64,000 nt of DNA from a virus, in IMG/VR virus record IMGVR_UViG_3300036795_000211, positions 1 through 64,000 of that record. One strand, written 5' to 3'. The number at the start of each line of letters is the position of its first letter. The first letter of the stretch is position 1. A model generated the notes under the pieces. It made no database searches and was not told the origin of the DNA. It was given only the letters and a program-made list of their open reading frames with translations. Below, piece by piece: positions 42,962 to 50,728 of the stretch. The position numbers and the translations under genes are program-made.

Positions 42962-43213
42962 GTGCGAGTTTGGATTCCGTGGCCCGTCTGGGTGCTGATC
43001 ATCGTGTTCGGCATCCCGTTGTACCTGATCTGGGCGTGTATCGCGACCGGCGTATTTATTGTCGTGTCGCTGATCGCGTGGGCCGTGTCCCGCTCGTGGC
43101 GTCGGGGACTTCGGATCGGCGGACTTACCTTCGCCGCGATGATTGCTCCCGGTCACATGACTAGGGCGCACAACGACCGCAACCGTGTCGTCAACGTAAG
43201 GGTCGTAGCATGA
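42962..43213 (+). CDS. Membrane protein
   Basis: 83 residues from GTG 42962 (AAGGAGG, 8-base spacing). Two membrane helices: 'WPVWVLIIVFGIPLYLIWAC' and 'GVFIVVSLIAWAVSRSW', then a basic tail. Could change the host envelope; no family recognised. Confidence 0.65.
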   Translation: MRVWIPWPVWVLIIVFGIPLYLIWACIATGVFIVVSLIAWAVSRSWRRGLRIGGLTFAAMIAPGHMTRAHNDRNRVVNVRVVA

Positions 43214-43458
43214 GATTGCGTGACCGGTTCCGTCTCGTCGTAACGTGGGATCCGATGCCCGAATTCCACGCCTGCCCGGCCTGCCAAGGTCGGTGCTATA
43301 TGCGATCAGTGACAGACGGAACCGGTCACCAGTATCTGATCCCGGTGTGGCCGGGGAACCGGCACAAGGCCTGCTTCCCGTGTCACGCATGCAAAGGGAA
43401 GGGATCGGTTCCGACCATCGGATCGGACAACCGGATCCTCGAGAAGAAAGGCTTCTAA
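43210..43458 (+). CDS. DnaJ-type zinc finger protein
   Basis: 82 residues, ATGA overlap. 'CPACQGRCYM' and 'CFPCHACKGKGSV' are CxxCxGxG-like repeats of the DnaJ zinc domain. Small stand-alone versions are common in phages. Role unknown. Confidence 0.7.
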   Translation: MRLRDRFRLVVTWDPMPEFHACPACQGRCYMRSVTDGTGHQYLIPVWPGNRHKACFPCHACKGKGSVPTIGSDNRILEKKGF

Positions 43459-43459
43459 C

Positions 43460-43732
43460 ATGGCGCTGGACCAACGAGAGCTGATTATCGCATTCACCTC
43501 CGTGCAGTTCTGCGCTCAGCCGGAGATCTATCCGATATGGCAAGCGTTCAACCGTGCGGTCCTGAAGGAGTCATTCGGTGACGAGGCCATCGAGATGCCG
43601 AGTCGCGAAGAGCTCGTGGCGGCAGCAGCTACGCTAATGCGGGCGATCTTCGAGTTGCTAACGCCGGGAGAGCGCGACTCGGTCTTCACGGAAGCCGCGA
43701 AGATAGTTAACAGGAGGAGGCAGACCCGATGA
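43460..43732 (+). CDS. Hypothetical helical protein
   Basis: 90 residues, helical throughout ('PSREELVAAAATLMRAIFELLTPGERDSVFTEAAKIVNRR'). No family recognised. ATGA overlap with the next gene. Confidence 0.6.
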   Translation: MALDQRELIIAFTSVQFCAQPEIYPIWQAFNRAVLKESFGDEAIEMPSREELVAAAATLMRAIFELLTPGERDSVFTEAAKIVNRRRQTR

Positions 43733-44316
43733 GCGCTGTTGTAGTCCTCGCATTCGCCAAGCGTGCGGAGGCCGCGAGGTTCGTAAAGGCGATGTACGCC
43801 GAAGACCCGAGTGCGGGTGAAATCGGCGATGCAGTGTTCGCGTCGGAGGTCGCGGCAACGATAGCGCGTCCCGATTACTGGTGTACCTGCGAAGGACAGC
43901 AGGACCCCGGCGGAACTCGCAAGGCGAGGCGCGGGAGACCGAAGCGTGAGCTCGGATGGACGCGCGATGAAAAGACCGGAATGTTCGTGTGCGTACATTG
44001 CGGTAAGCCGGCAAAGGCGACCGTGATCCACTTCATCTCGTCCATGCTGATCGGCTCGAAGGACATGACGCCGCAGATCCTCGGTACCGGCGAGGCAACG
44101 ACGCTATTCGAGCAGCGCGTGATGGAAGCGGTCACGAACGCTATTGCCGAAGGACACGAGCCCGATATCGACACCCTCACGTCGTTCGAGCGCACGCACC
44201 TTGCGCATACGCCGAACGGACTTGCCGATCCGACACACGGTGGCACCGGCCTGTCGTCCACCGGAACGCCACGCAGCATCAACCGCAAGCGAAAGGAAAG
44301 GCCGCGTCGTGGCTGA
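43729..44316 (+). CDS. Zinc-ribbon-containing hypothetical protein
   Basis: 195 residues. 'YWCTCEGQQDPGG' and 'MFVCVHCGKPAKA' supply a two-Cys pair each; the spacer has 'RRGRPKRELGWT', an AT-hook-like basic stretch. The end is basic. May bind DNA; not proven. Confidence 0.6.
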   Translation: MSAVVVLAFAKRAEAARFVKAMYAEDPSAGEIGDAVFASEVAATIARPDYWCTCEGQQDPGGTRKARRGRPKRELGWTRDEKTGMFVCVHCGKPAKATVIHFISSMLIGSKDMTPQILGTGEATTLFEQRVMEAVTNAIAEGHEPDIDTLTSFERTHLAHTPNGLADPTHGGTGLSSTGTPRSINRKRKERPRRG

Positions 44317-44812
44317 CGAACCAGTGCTAAGTCGCAATGGCTTCGAAACCGAGGAGATCACCGAGTTCGAGTGCACGATTCGCTTTCCGACCGGAACGCT
44401 TACGTTCAAGGGGAAGCATCTCCGTGCCGCCGTCGAACTAGTCCGCTTGATCCAGCCGGTAGAGCACTTCGATGCACTCGAAATTACGGCTCAGCGTGCC
44501 GTACTCCCGAGCGAAGCTGCCGCAAAGGAACTCGTGATCACCGTCAAGCGTCCGGGCAATCACGGAGATACTACGTTCGAAATGGAGTACAACGATGGTC
44601 GCGAGGAGCGACGACGCAAGCGAATTCGGCTTCCGGGTATTCACGCGGATATCGTTCTCGAACTAATGTCGAAGCATCCGGCCGGCGGCGAAGGCGTCGA
44701 CATGACGGTGATTGATAGCGGAAATCGTGCCGTCGGGACGGCGGAGGTCGAGATGACCCTTGAAGGCGTAAAACACCTGGTTGCTGCCCTGCAAGAGGTC
44801 GCAGGTCTCTGA
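44309..44812 (+). CDS. Hypothetical protein
   Basis: 167 residues from GTG 44309 (AAAGGAAAGG site). Beta-rich first half ('EITEFECTIRFPTGTLTFKGKHLRAAVELVRLIQPVEHF') and second half with 'VTVKRPGNHGDTTFEMEYNDG'. The ORF is open further upstream to 44144, but that part overlaps a real gene. Confidence 0.6.
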   Translation: MADEPVLSRNGFETEEITEFECTIRFPTGTLTFKGKHLRAAVELVRLIQPVEHFDALEITAQRAVLPSEAAAKELVITVKRPGNHGDTTFEMEYNDGREERRRKRIRLPGIHADIVLELMSKHPAGGEGVDMTVIDSGNRAVGTAEVEMTLEGVKHLVAALQEVAGL

Positions 44813-44867
44813 GAACTGCCCTTGCCTGACCCGACCTTACCCGATCCGACAATCGGAGGAGACGCCG

Positions 44868-45119
44868 ATGAATCCCAGCAACCCCCCGCTCTGTCAGGAG
44901 TGCGGAGAACATGAAGTGGCGTACTCCGACTTCGTCTGCCGGTTCTGCTTTGCCAAGCTCCCGAATCACCACAAACGTGCCCTTCGTTTGAGCGTAGGGC
45001 GAGAAGATGAACGACACACGAGGGAGCGAGCACTGCAGTGGCTAAAGCGGAACCGCCGAAGTACTGGGACGAAAGGTCGGAGCGAATCGCGAATGCGAAC
45101 GAGCTCGCGTCGGGGATGA
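44868..45119 (+). CDS. Zinc-ribbon protein, overlaps next gene
   Basis: 83 residues (GGAGG site). 'LCQECGEHEVAYSDFVCRFCFAKLP' is a clear four-Cys ribbon; the tail is basic (RSESRMRTSSRRG). Its last 82 bases overlap the next gene in another frame. Confidence 0.6.
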   Translation: MNPSNPPLCQECGEHEVAYSDFVCRFCFAKLPNHHKRALRLSVGREDERHTRERALQWLKRNRRSTGTKGRSESRMRTSSRRG

Positions 45120-45220
45120 ACTTCGTAGTCCCGGACGTCGTACCGCCACCGAGGGCGCAGATACGCTGGGCCCTCCAGCAACTAAGGAGCAAGTACAGTG
45201 TCAACCGAACCCGACCGTAG
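45038..45220 (+). CDS. Hypothetical protein, nested start
   Basis: 60 residues, GTG start. 'PPKYWDERSERIANANELASGMNFVVPDVVPPPRAQIRWALQQLRSKY' looks like a real small protein, but it overlaps the zinc ribbon gene by 82 bases. Ribosome site GAGGGAG is distant. Both frames may be used. Confidence 0.45.
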   Translation: MAKAEPPKYWDERSERIANANELASGMNFVVPDVVPPPRAQIRWALQQLRSKYSVNRTRP

Positions 45221-45461
45221 CGGGATCATGGACGTCGGAAATCCGTTTCTCGCCGTAGTCCCGTCCCGGGTGGACACCGGTACCGTGCAAACGGCGCAGG
45301 GAATGCGTGGCGTCGTGACAACGCGGACGTCCTCCGCAACGGTGACCGAGTTCCTCACGAAGGCCGATCTCCTCACCCGAGCTCGAGTCTTCAACGAGCT
45401 CGCTGACAAGGTCAGCGACACCGGCATCATCGTCGTAGGAGGTTCACTCAATGGCGGCTAA
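45198..45461 (+). CDS. Hypothetical protein
   Basis: 87 residues, GTG start with AAGGAG 8 bases upstream. 'FLTKADLLTRARVFNELADKVSDTGIIVVGGSLNGG' is helical, followed by a beta end. No family recognised. Confidence 0.6.
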   Translation: MSTEPDRSGIMDVGNPFLAVVPSRVDTGTVQTAQGMRGVVTTRTSSATVTEFLTKADLLTRARVFNELADKVSDTGIIVVGGSLNGG

Positions 45462-46071
45462 CGTACGGCGGATGTTCTACGCCCCCGAATCGCTTTCCGC
45501 GGAAGTCGTGCAGATGGTCCTCGAACTTATCTCCGTGGACGTAAAGCTCGGAATCGTGGAACGCTGGACGCCGCATGAGCTCCTCGTTGCCTACGACTAC
45601 GCGATGCGTGCGCACCTGCGTGCGTCCGACAATCCGACTCACCTACGTCCGCAACCGTGGTTCGTCACTACTGCAGCCGCGATGTCGAAGGCGGCACCGT
45701 TCCACGATCCGACCGAGGCGTTTCACTCCGGTTCACGCACGGCGGAAAGCGACACCGGTCGCATTACGGTCAACGACCATATTCGCGTTACGACTCCCGG
45801 CGTTTCGGCTGAGTACCGCATTAACGGCGTACGAATCGTGTACGACACGGAGCACCTCACGTTCATGTCGGACGAACTCGACAAAGCCGGAATCACCGAG
45901 ATCGAGATGGCGAACTACGCCGGAATGTGCTCTCGGGACCAACGCGTCACCGCACGCGGGAGGAAGGACGATAAAGCTCCGTGGCTGTTCCTCCACGCTA
46001 GCGGAACGGTGTGTACGCACGACTTTCGTCCCGCCGAATCGCACATGTTCGGCGAATGGGAGCCCTCTTGA
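45451..46071 (+). CDS. Hypothetical protein
   Basis: 206 residues, overlapping the previous gene by 11 bases. Helical first half ('VVQMVLELISVDVKLGIVERWTPHELLVAYDYAMRAHLRA'), beta second half with a single late Cys/His pair (VCTHDF). Part of a run of small unknown early genes with frequent TTGA overlaps. Confidence 0.6.
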   Translation: MAANVRRMFYAPESLSAEVVQMVLELISVDVKLGIVERWTPHELLVAYDYAMRAHLRASDNPTHLRPQPWFVTTAAAMSKAAPFHDPTEAFHSGSRTAESDTGRITVNDHIRVTTPGVSAEYRINGVRIVYDTEHLTFMSDELDKAGITEIEMANYAGMCSRDQRVTARGRKDDKAPWLFLHASGTVCTHDFRPAESHMFGEWEPS

Positions 46072-46283
46072 GCTCCGCGATACCGAACGCGGGCTGGTAC
46101 ATCGAGTTCTACAACGCCGAAGGCGAAAAGATCGGCGATTCGATCCCGTTTCCCGATCCGGCTCCGTTCGAGTACAGCCTTCCGGTCCCGGAGGGTACGG
46201 AATACATGCGCCACGTATTCATCTTTCGTGCGCCGGAACCGATGATCCCGCCGTACTTCGACGAAGATGCGAGGCCGAGTTGA
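46068..46283 (+). CDS. Hypothetical protein (TTG start)
   Basis: 71 residues from TTG 46068, coupled as TTGA with GGGAG 5 bases upstream; ATG 46056 has no good site. 'AGWYIEFYNAEGEKIGDSIPFPDPAPFEYSLPVPEGTEYMRHVFIFR' is beta-rich. Confidence 0.55.
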   Translation: MSSAIPNAGWYIEFYNAEGEKIGDSIPFPDPAPFEYSLPVPEGTEYMRHVFIFRAPEPMIPPYFDEDARPS

Positions 46284-46558
46284 GCTGCGGTAAAGATCTG
46301 CCGGGCCGAATCGCACGCGTTCCCGGCGCAGCAATGCGAATGATCTTTCCCGAAGTGCGTGATGCGGACAACGACAAGATCTGGGGCTCGGCATGGGACA
46401 ACGAAGCCTCGGCGAAGGAGAGTTGTCGCCTTAACGCAACGGAGCACGGTCATCTCGGAGCCACGCTCGGTCCGTTGCATACCGAGATCGGCTGGATCAC
46501 CGGTGTCGACCTACGAGGCGCAATATCGAGAAACGGCGGTAGAGATGCTCACATATGA
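46280..46558 (+). CDS. Hypothetical protein (TTG start)
   Basis: 92 residues from TTG 46280, TTGA overlap. 'MIFPEVRDADNDKIWGSAWDNEASAKESCRLNATEHGHLGATLGP' resembles small domains that recur in actinophages, but I cannot name it. Ends overlapping the next gene by 14 bases. Confidence 0.5.
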   Translation: MSCGKDLPGRIARVPGAAMRMIFPEVRDADNDKIWGSAWDNEASAKESCRLNATEHGHLGATLGPLHTEIGWITGVDLRGAISRNGGRDAHI

Positions 46559-46853
46559 CACCGAGGAAGTCACGTATCTGCTTACCGCAGCTGCGAAGAG
46601 CCGCGGGAGGAAGGAGATGTACTGCGGTAGTGCGGTTCTCGAATGGCTCAAGGAAACGACACCGGAAGCCGAATCGGACCCGCCCGGAAGTGTCATGTCG
46701 TATGCAACGCTCACCGGTGTGTCGATCATTCTTAAGGACGACTATGCTCCTTCCGAGTTCCGCATCATCAAGCACGATAGCTGCACCGTGTCGGGAAGCG
46801 ATGTGTCGCACGGAATGTGCTTGCCTATCGCTGACGGCTACCTGGCGTTGTAG
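46545..46853 (+). CDS. Hypothetical protein, last gene before the primase leader
   Basis: 102 residues. 'VTYLLTAAAKSRGRKEMYCGSAVLEWLKETTPEAE' then beta stretches. 'SHGMCLPIADGYLAL' at the end. No recognised family. Confidence 0.55.
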   Translation: MLTYDTEEVTYLLTAAAKSRGRKEMYCGSAVLEWLKETTPEAESDPPGSVMSYATLTGVSIILKDDYAPSEFRIIKHDSCTVSGSDVSHGMCLPIADGYLAL

Positions 46854-46868
46854 GACAAATCGAATGGC

Positions 46869-46897
46869 TTCCCAGTTTGCCAGCCAGGGTATATGAT
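46869..46897 (+). promoter_or_regulatory. Probable promoter before the primase leader
   Basis: TTCCCA (46869-46874), 17-base spacer, TATGAT (46892-46897). The -35 is poor; the -10 is good. Transcription would begin near 46904, just before the hairpin at 46921. Confidence 0.45.
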
Positions 46898-46920
46898 CAT
46901 TCTTCTATGGGCATAGCGCA

Positions 46921-46961
46921 CAGGAACCCCAGCTCACTGTTGCCGCAAGCTGGGGTTCCTG
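46921..46961 (+). promoter_or_regulatory. Perfect 14-bp hairpin in the primase leader
   Basis: A 14-base arm (46921-46934) pairs perfectly with 46948-46961, loop 13 bases, no T-run after it. It lies between the promoter and two tiny leader reading frames, so it may work in attenuation or mRNA stability rather than as a plain terminator. Confidence 0.6.
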
Positions 46962-46984
46962 TTAGGCCGAGGAAGGCCACTGCG

Positions 46985-47062
46985 ATGTCCGCCTACCGCG
47001 TTAGGAGGATCACCACTCATGAGCCTACCCGATCCCTTTCCGTCTGTCAAGCTGCTATGTGA
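46985..47062 (+). CDS. Short leader peptide candidate 1
   Basis: 25 residues (MSAYRVRRITTHEPTRSLSV...), with the recurring CCGAGGAAGG site 8 bases upstream. It overlaps the second leader frame. Weak but well placed. Confidence 0.35.
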   Translation: MSAYRVRRITTHEPTRSLSVCQAAM

Positions 47063-47078
47063 TGGCGCACTTCGGTGA
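47019..47078 (+). CDS. Short leader peptide candidate 2, coupled to the primase
   Basis: 19 residues (MSLPDPFPSVKLLCDGALR) behind AGGAGG. Its TGA overlaps the GTG start of the primase-helicase (GTGA), so translating it would feed ribosomes into the large gene, which has no good site of its own. Confidence 0.5.
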   Translation: MSLPDPFPSVKLLCDGALR

Positions 47079-49288
47079 AGGCAGCGTCGGTACCGAAGGA
47101 GCTTACTGACGCCCTCGATAAGCTAGAGGACGTATCGCAGGAAGGTGATCAGTACCGTGCTATCTGCCCGGTGCATAACGGACACGGTCTAACCGTTCGA
47201 TGGAACTCCGAATCGAACGTCCTCGTAGTGCATTGTCACGCGGGGTGCGAGAAGGACGATGTCGTAACGGAGCTGCGTAAGCTCGGGATTCATCTCGGTA
47301 GTGCACGCCACCGTTATGAATATCGCGACGCCGATGGCGTGCTTAAGTGGACGAAGATCCGTTCACGCAGCAAAGAGGGACGTCGCTTCACCTACTATAT
47401 GTGTCACTCCGTCAAGGGCAAGGTGCCGGTAGAGGGAGTTCATCTCGGTAAGAAGACACGCAAACCCGATGGAACTTGTCGTTTCTGCGGCTCAGCGGAG
47501 CATCCCCGCGGAATGCTGTACAACGCAGCATCCGTAGTCGCAGCGATCGCTAATGGCGACGAGATATGGCTTGTCGAAGGCGAGAAGGATGTCGATGCGT
47601 TGACGTCGAAAGGTGTCATCGCAACAACGGCAATGAACGGCGTGGACGATTGGGGACCGATATACGTCGATCAGCTCGCCGGAGCACGCAGTGTCGTAAT
47701 CGTCGCGGACAATGACGCACACTCACACGGTAAGCGCGGTGCGTACAGTCGCTACCTATCACTCACCGGACACGTAGACACGGTGTGCGTAAAGGTCGCG
47801 AAGACCGGTAAAGACAGCTTCGATCACCTGCATGCGGGCTATACGGTAAACGACTTCGTAGATGTACCGATTGACGAACTCGAAGCACTTGCGCAGATAA
47901 CTACGGAAAGCGTAGATGCTGACGATCCGTTGTTCGATGAACGATGGACGCAGTACGGCTATGCGAAACGCTTCATTGAGCTACACGGCACGGAGGTCGT
48001 ATTCGACGGCAGATGGTGGCGCTATTGGGACGGTGCATACTGGCGAAAGGACGAACACGGTAGAGTGCTGCGTATGTCTGCGCGTCTCTCTCGGCGTATG
48101 TCGCAAGTGTCGGACAAGGTGCTAGGGACGAACGACAAACCGTTGTACGGAGCATTCGCAGCGAAGCAGGAAGGCGCAGGTGCTATTGCGTCAACGATGG
48201 CGCTCGCTAAGTCGGAGCTATCACTGCCGCAAGAAGAGTTCGATACCGATACAACGCTACTCGTATGCCGTTCCGGTATGTACGCTGGAGGCGGCGCATT
48301 CGCACCGCATGATCCGTTGAAGCTATACACGAAGTGCGTACCGGTTGATCACGATCCGAATGCCGAAGCACCGCAATGGGAACGCTTTCTCCGTAGCAGC
48401 ATTCCCGACCGTGATCAGCGTCGCTACCTGCAAACGCTCATCGGCTTTGCGCTTGTTGGCGGCGACCGAAAGAAGAAGCGCATCGTAAACCTGATCGGCC
48501 CGAAGGACACCGGTAAGTCAACGTTCCTCAGGTACATCGGCGAATTGCTTGCTCCGTACATCAGTACGCCGGCAGTAGAAGAACTCGTCTCGCACAAGTC
48601 GCGTAGACAGTCCGACAAGTTCGCACTAAGCGAGCTCCGAGGTTCGCGCATGGCCGTCGTGTCCGAGATCGAAGCGCACAGCACGTTCCGCGTTGCACCG
48701 TTGAAGGCATTGACCGGCGGTGACGTGATACAAACGCAATCGAAGAACCGTGATCCCGTCGAATGGCGTGCGTCAATTATGCTGCTGATCGCTACGAATG
48801 AACGCATTGCATTCGACGTCACGGACGACGCATTCGCTGAGCGTCAGATTGATATCGTGTTCCGGCGCAAGCGTAAGATTGATCGCAGCTTGTCGGTAAA
48901 GCTTGATGCCGAGAAACCCGGGATATGGAACTGGATCCTAGCCGGTGTCGATTCGTACCTACGTGACGAACTCGTTGAACCGCAGTCCGTAAAGGATGCG
49001 CGGGAGACCGCAGAGACTGAGATCTCGATCCCGTTCCAGTTCATTCAGCAGGGACTCGAATCCGGTATGCTCGTTGCAACGAAGGACGACTTCCCGGTCG
49101 TCAAGTGCTGCGGCGTTACGAAGCTGTTCGCCGACTTCGATGCATGGTGCAAGAACGAAGGTATGCGCGGTCCACGCCTACGCGAGTTCAGTAGAATCGT
49201 GCAGCGTCGCTATCGCAAGCATCACAACGCAAGCGACGGTCGCGATCACTTCGTCGGAATTGCGCCCTCTCGCAATGCAGAGAAGTAA
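47075..49288 (+). CDS. Primase-helicase (CHC2-Toprim-D5/SF3)
   Basis: 737 residues, GTG start in a GTGA overlap with a leader peptide. CHC2-like zinc site 'CPVH...VVHCHAGC' (31-58), Toprim 'IWLVEGEKDVDAL' and 'VVIVADNDAHSHGKRGA' (about 165-225), D5-type N-domain, then SF3 helicase Walker A 'GPKDTGKST' near 475-483 and B region near 520. Same layout as phage/plasmid D5-family primases, so it likely primes and opens the origin. Codons are clearly less GC-rich than in neighbouring early genes. Confidence 0.9.
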   Translation: MKAASVPKELTDALDKLEDVSQEGDQYRAICPVHNGHGLTVRWNSESNVLVVHCHAGCEKDDVVTELRKLGIHLGSARHRYEYRDADGVLKWTKIRSRSKEGRRFTYYMCHSVKGKVPVEGVHLGKKTRKPDGTCRFCGSAEHPRGMLYNAASVVAAIANGDEIWLVEGEKDVDALTSKGVIATTAMNGVDDWGPIYVDQLAGARSVVIVADNDAHSHGKRGAYSRYLSLTGHVDTVCVKVAKTGKDSFDHLHAGYTVNDFVDVPIDELEALAQITTESVDADDPLFDERWTQYGYAKRFIELHGTEVVFDGRWWRYWDGAYWRKDEHGRVLRMSARLSRRMSQVSDKVLGTNDKPLYGAFAAKQEGAGAIASTMALAKSELSLPQEEFDTDTTLLVCRSGMYAGGGAFAPHDPLKLYTKCVPVDHDPNAEAPQWERFLRSSIPDRDQRRYLQTLIGFALVGGDRKKKRIVNLIGPKDTGKSTFLRYIGELLAPYISTPAVEELVSHKSRRQSDKFALSELRGSRMAVVSEIEAHSTFRVAPLKALTGGDVIQTQSKNRDPVEWRASIMLLIATNERIAFDVTDDAFAERQIDIVFRRKRKIDRSLSVKLDAEKPGIWNWILAGVDSYLRDELVEPQSVKDARETAETEISIPFQFIQQGLESGMLVATKDDFPVVKCCGVTKLFADFDAWCKNEGMRGPRLREFSRIVQRRYRKHHNASDGRDHFVGIAPSRNAEK

Positions 49289-49548
49289 ATTCCTGTAGTA
49301 ATCCGTAATCCTGTGGACTTCTATGTAGCCGCCTTCTCCTTTCTACATGGTATCTACAGTTCTACAGATGATAGGTATGATAATGTGTCACACCTGAGGC
49401 AGGTAATGGAGACAGCATATGCCTCAGGTATGGGCCTCCTTATAGGAACTGTAATCCTGTAGTGGCTCTACCGGACTCCGCAATACTTTGAGCTGCTCGG
49501 ATAGCCACAGTATTGTAAACCTGTGACAGATGAACGGAAGGACATACG
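49289..49548. other. Origin-like intergenic region
   Basis: 260 bases without a gene, AT-richer than the rest. Repeats of GTAATCCTGT[A/G]G type at 49305-49316 and 49451-49462, with related copies at 49288-49299 and 49515-49526 and reverse copies near 49354-49366. A perfect 10-bp inverted repeat (49392-49401 with 49420-49429) lies in the middle. It follows the primase-helicase gene directly. Confidence 0.5.
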
Positions 49549-49725
49549 ATGGACGAGAGAATAGCGAAGCTACTCGAAGCGCAGAACAAGCTTCTCGCAG
49601 CAATCGCAACCGAGATCAGCTATACCGGTCACTCCGGAGAGTACTACACGTCGTATAGTACGAACGAGAATGGCACCGCCGTGTATCGGCGTAACATGCC
49701 GGACACGAGAGAAACGGAGTTGTAA
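49549..49725 (+). CDS. 58-aa hypothetical protein
   Basis: Starts MDERIAKLLEAQNKLLAAIA behind GGAAGG, a short coiled-coil helix, followed by a Tyr/Ser-rich stretch (GEYYTSYSTNENGTAVY). First gene after the origin-like region. No family recognised. Confidence 0.6.
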   Translation: MDERIAKLLEAQNKLLAAIATEISYTGHSGEYYTSYSTNENGTAVYRRNMPDTRETEL

Positions 49726-49748
49726 CGACATTCCGGAAGGACAGCCGA

Positions 49749-49832
49749 TTGCGACGAGCTTTTCCGTACGAAACGAAGACTCTTAGCCGTCTCTATCTCC
49801 GCTTGTCTAGGTGCTACATTCTCACCGTTTGA
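49749..49832 (+). CDS. 27-aa peptide candidate (TTG start)
   Basis: TTG behind GGAAGG at 8 bases; basic, hydrophobic peptide (MRRAFPYETKTLSRLYLRLS...). Its stop overlaps the next promoter's -35. Only the ribosome site supports it. Confidence 0.25.
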   Translation: MRRAFPYETKTLSRLYLRLSRCYILTV

Positions 49833-49857
49833 CATCACGGCAATTCACTGATAGGCT
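49829..49857 (+). promoter_or_regulatory. Promoter of the membrane-anchored protein gene
   Basis: TTGACA (49829-49834), 17-base spacer, TAGGCT (49852-49857). The start site falls near 49864, the first bases of the structured leader. Confidence 0.85.
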
Positions 49858-49862
49858 TCTGA

Positions 49863-49982
49863 TGCCGGGCAGCCATACGAGCAGCGAGCGACGGCAACGC
49901 ACCCAGCATCCGATATCCGACATGGCGCGATTGAGGATGGCGTTGCCTGGCCTGATCGTGTAGTTCGCGTGGCTGTCCGGCA
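49863..49982 (+). promoter_or_regulatory. Structured 5' leader filling the whole untranslated region
   Basis: The 5' end (49863-49875) pairs with 49970-49982 (13 bp, one G-U). Inside, GGCAACGC (49893-49900) pairs with GCGTTGCC (49940-49947) and CATCC (49907-49911) with GGATG (49935-49939). It ends 2 bases before the CCGAGGAAGG ribosome site. It fills all of the leader between the start site and the ribosome site. Confidence 0.6.
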
Positions 49983-50000
49983 CACCGAGGAAGGAAGACC

Positions 50001-50624
50001 ATGAACGACCCCACCGGACCAATCGCCGCACCACGGAGACGTTGGCCACGCCGCCATCCAATCATCACTGGCGTGCTAACAGCAATCGTTGCCTTCATTG
50101 CTGTCGGAATCGCACTTGCGCCGAGCGGCCAACAGCAGGTCGTTACGCCGCCCGCCGCAGCACCGGCAAGCCCGGTTTCCGCACCTTCGCCATCCGCAGC
50201 ACCGTCACCGACTGGCGTCCCCCGCGCTGTCATCGGAACGGCCGAGGAGTTCACTCAGTCCGGTGTCCCCGCGCTAACCATCACGCCGTATGCACCGGTT
50301 ATCGCAACCGGTCCGATCGATATGTACAGCGACGGGCCCCAGAATGGCTACTTCGTGTCGTTCAAGCTTGTTGCCGCCGGCCTGACGGACAACACGGAGG
50401 TCGATTCGACCGAGTTCTACGTCAAGCAGGGTGCCGATCGCTATGACGAGGGTGACGGAAACGCATACGAAGGACCGCATGCCGGTTCCGAGCTGTCGTA
50501 CAGCGAACTGAACACCGGCGACGTTACGACCGGATGGCTCACCTTCGACCTGCACTCACCGCACGGAAAGCTCGTGTATGCGCCGAACCTTGATGGCGGG
50601 CCACTGCAGATCTGGCGGTTCTAG
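50001..50624 (+). CDS. Membrane-anchored DUF4352-like protein
   Basis: 207 residues. Basic N-terminus, one membrane helix (ITGVLTAIVAFIAVGIALA, 21-40), a Pro/Ala/Ser linker (about 45-75), then an Ig-like domain ('FKLVAAGLTDNTEVDSTEFYV...TGWLTFDLHSP') as in DUF4352 proteins of actinobacteria. Displayed outside the cell membrane; possible superinfection exclusion or stress role. Confidence 0.65.
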   Translation: MNDPTGPIAAPRRRWPRRHPIITGVLTAIVAFIAVGIALAPSGQQQVVTPPAAAPASPVSAPSPSAAPSPTGVPRAVIGTAEEFTQSGVPALTITPYAPVIATGPIDMYSDGPQNGYFVSFKLVAAGLTDNTEVDSTEFYVKQGADRYDEGDGNAYEGPHAGSELSYSELNTGDVTTGWLTFDLHSPHGKLVYAPNLDGGPLQIWRF

Positions 50625-50658
50625 CTCCGCCATTCCGAACCGGCTACCACTGAATAGC

Positions 50659-50687
50659 TTGACAGGGTGCTAGCCATCGGATATGCT
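50659..50687 (+). promoter_or_regulatory. Promoter of secreted protein gene 1
   Basis: TTGACA (50659-50664), 17-base spacer, TATGCT (50682-50687); short leader with CCGAGGAAGG before ATG 50729. Confidence 0.85.
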
Positions 50688-50728
50688 GCGGTAACAGTTT
50701 AATCCACACCGAGGAAGGGCAAGTTGCT

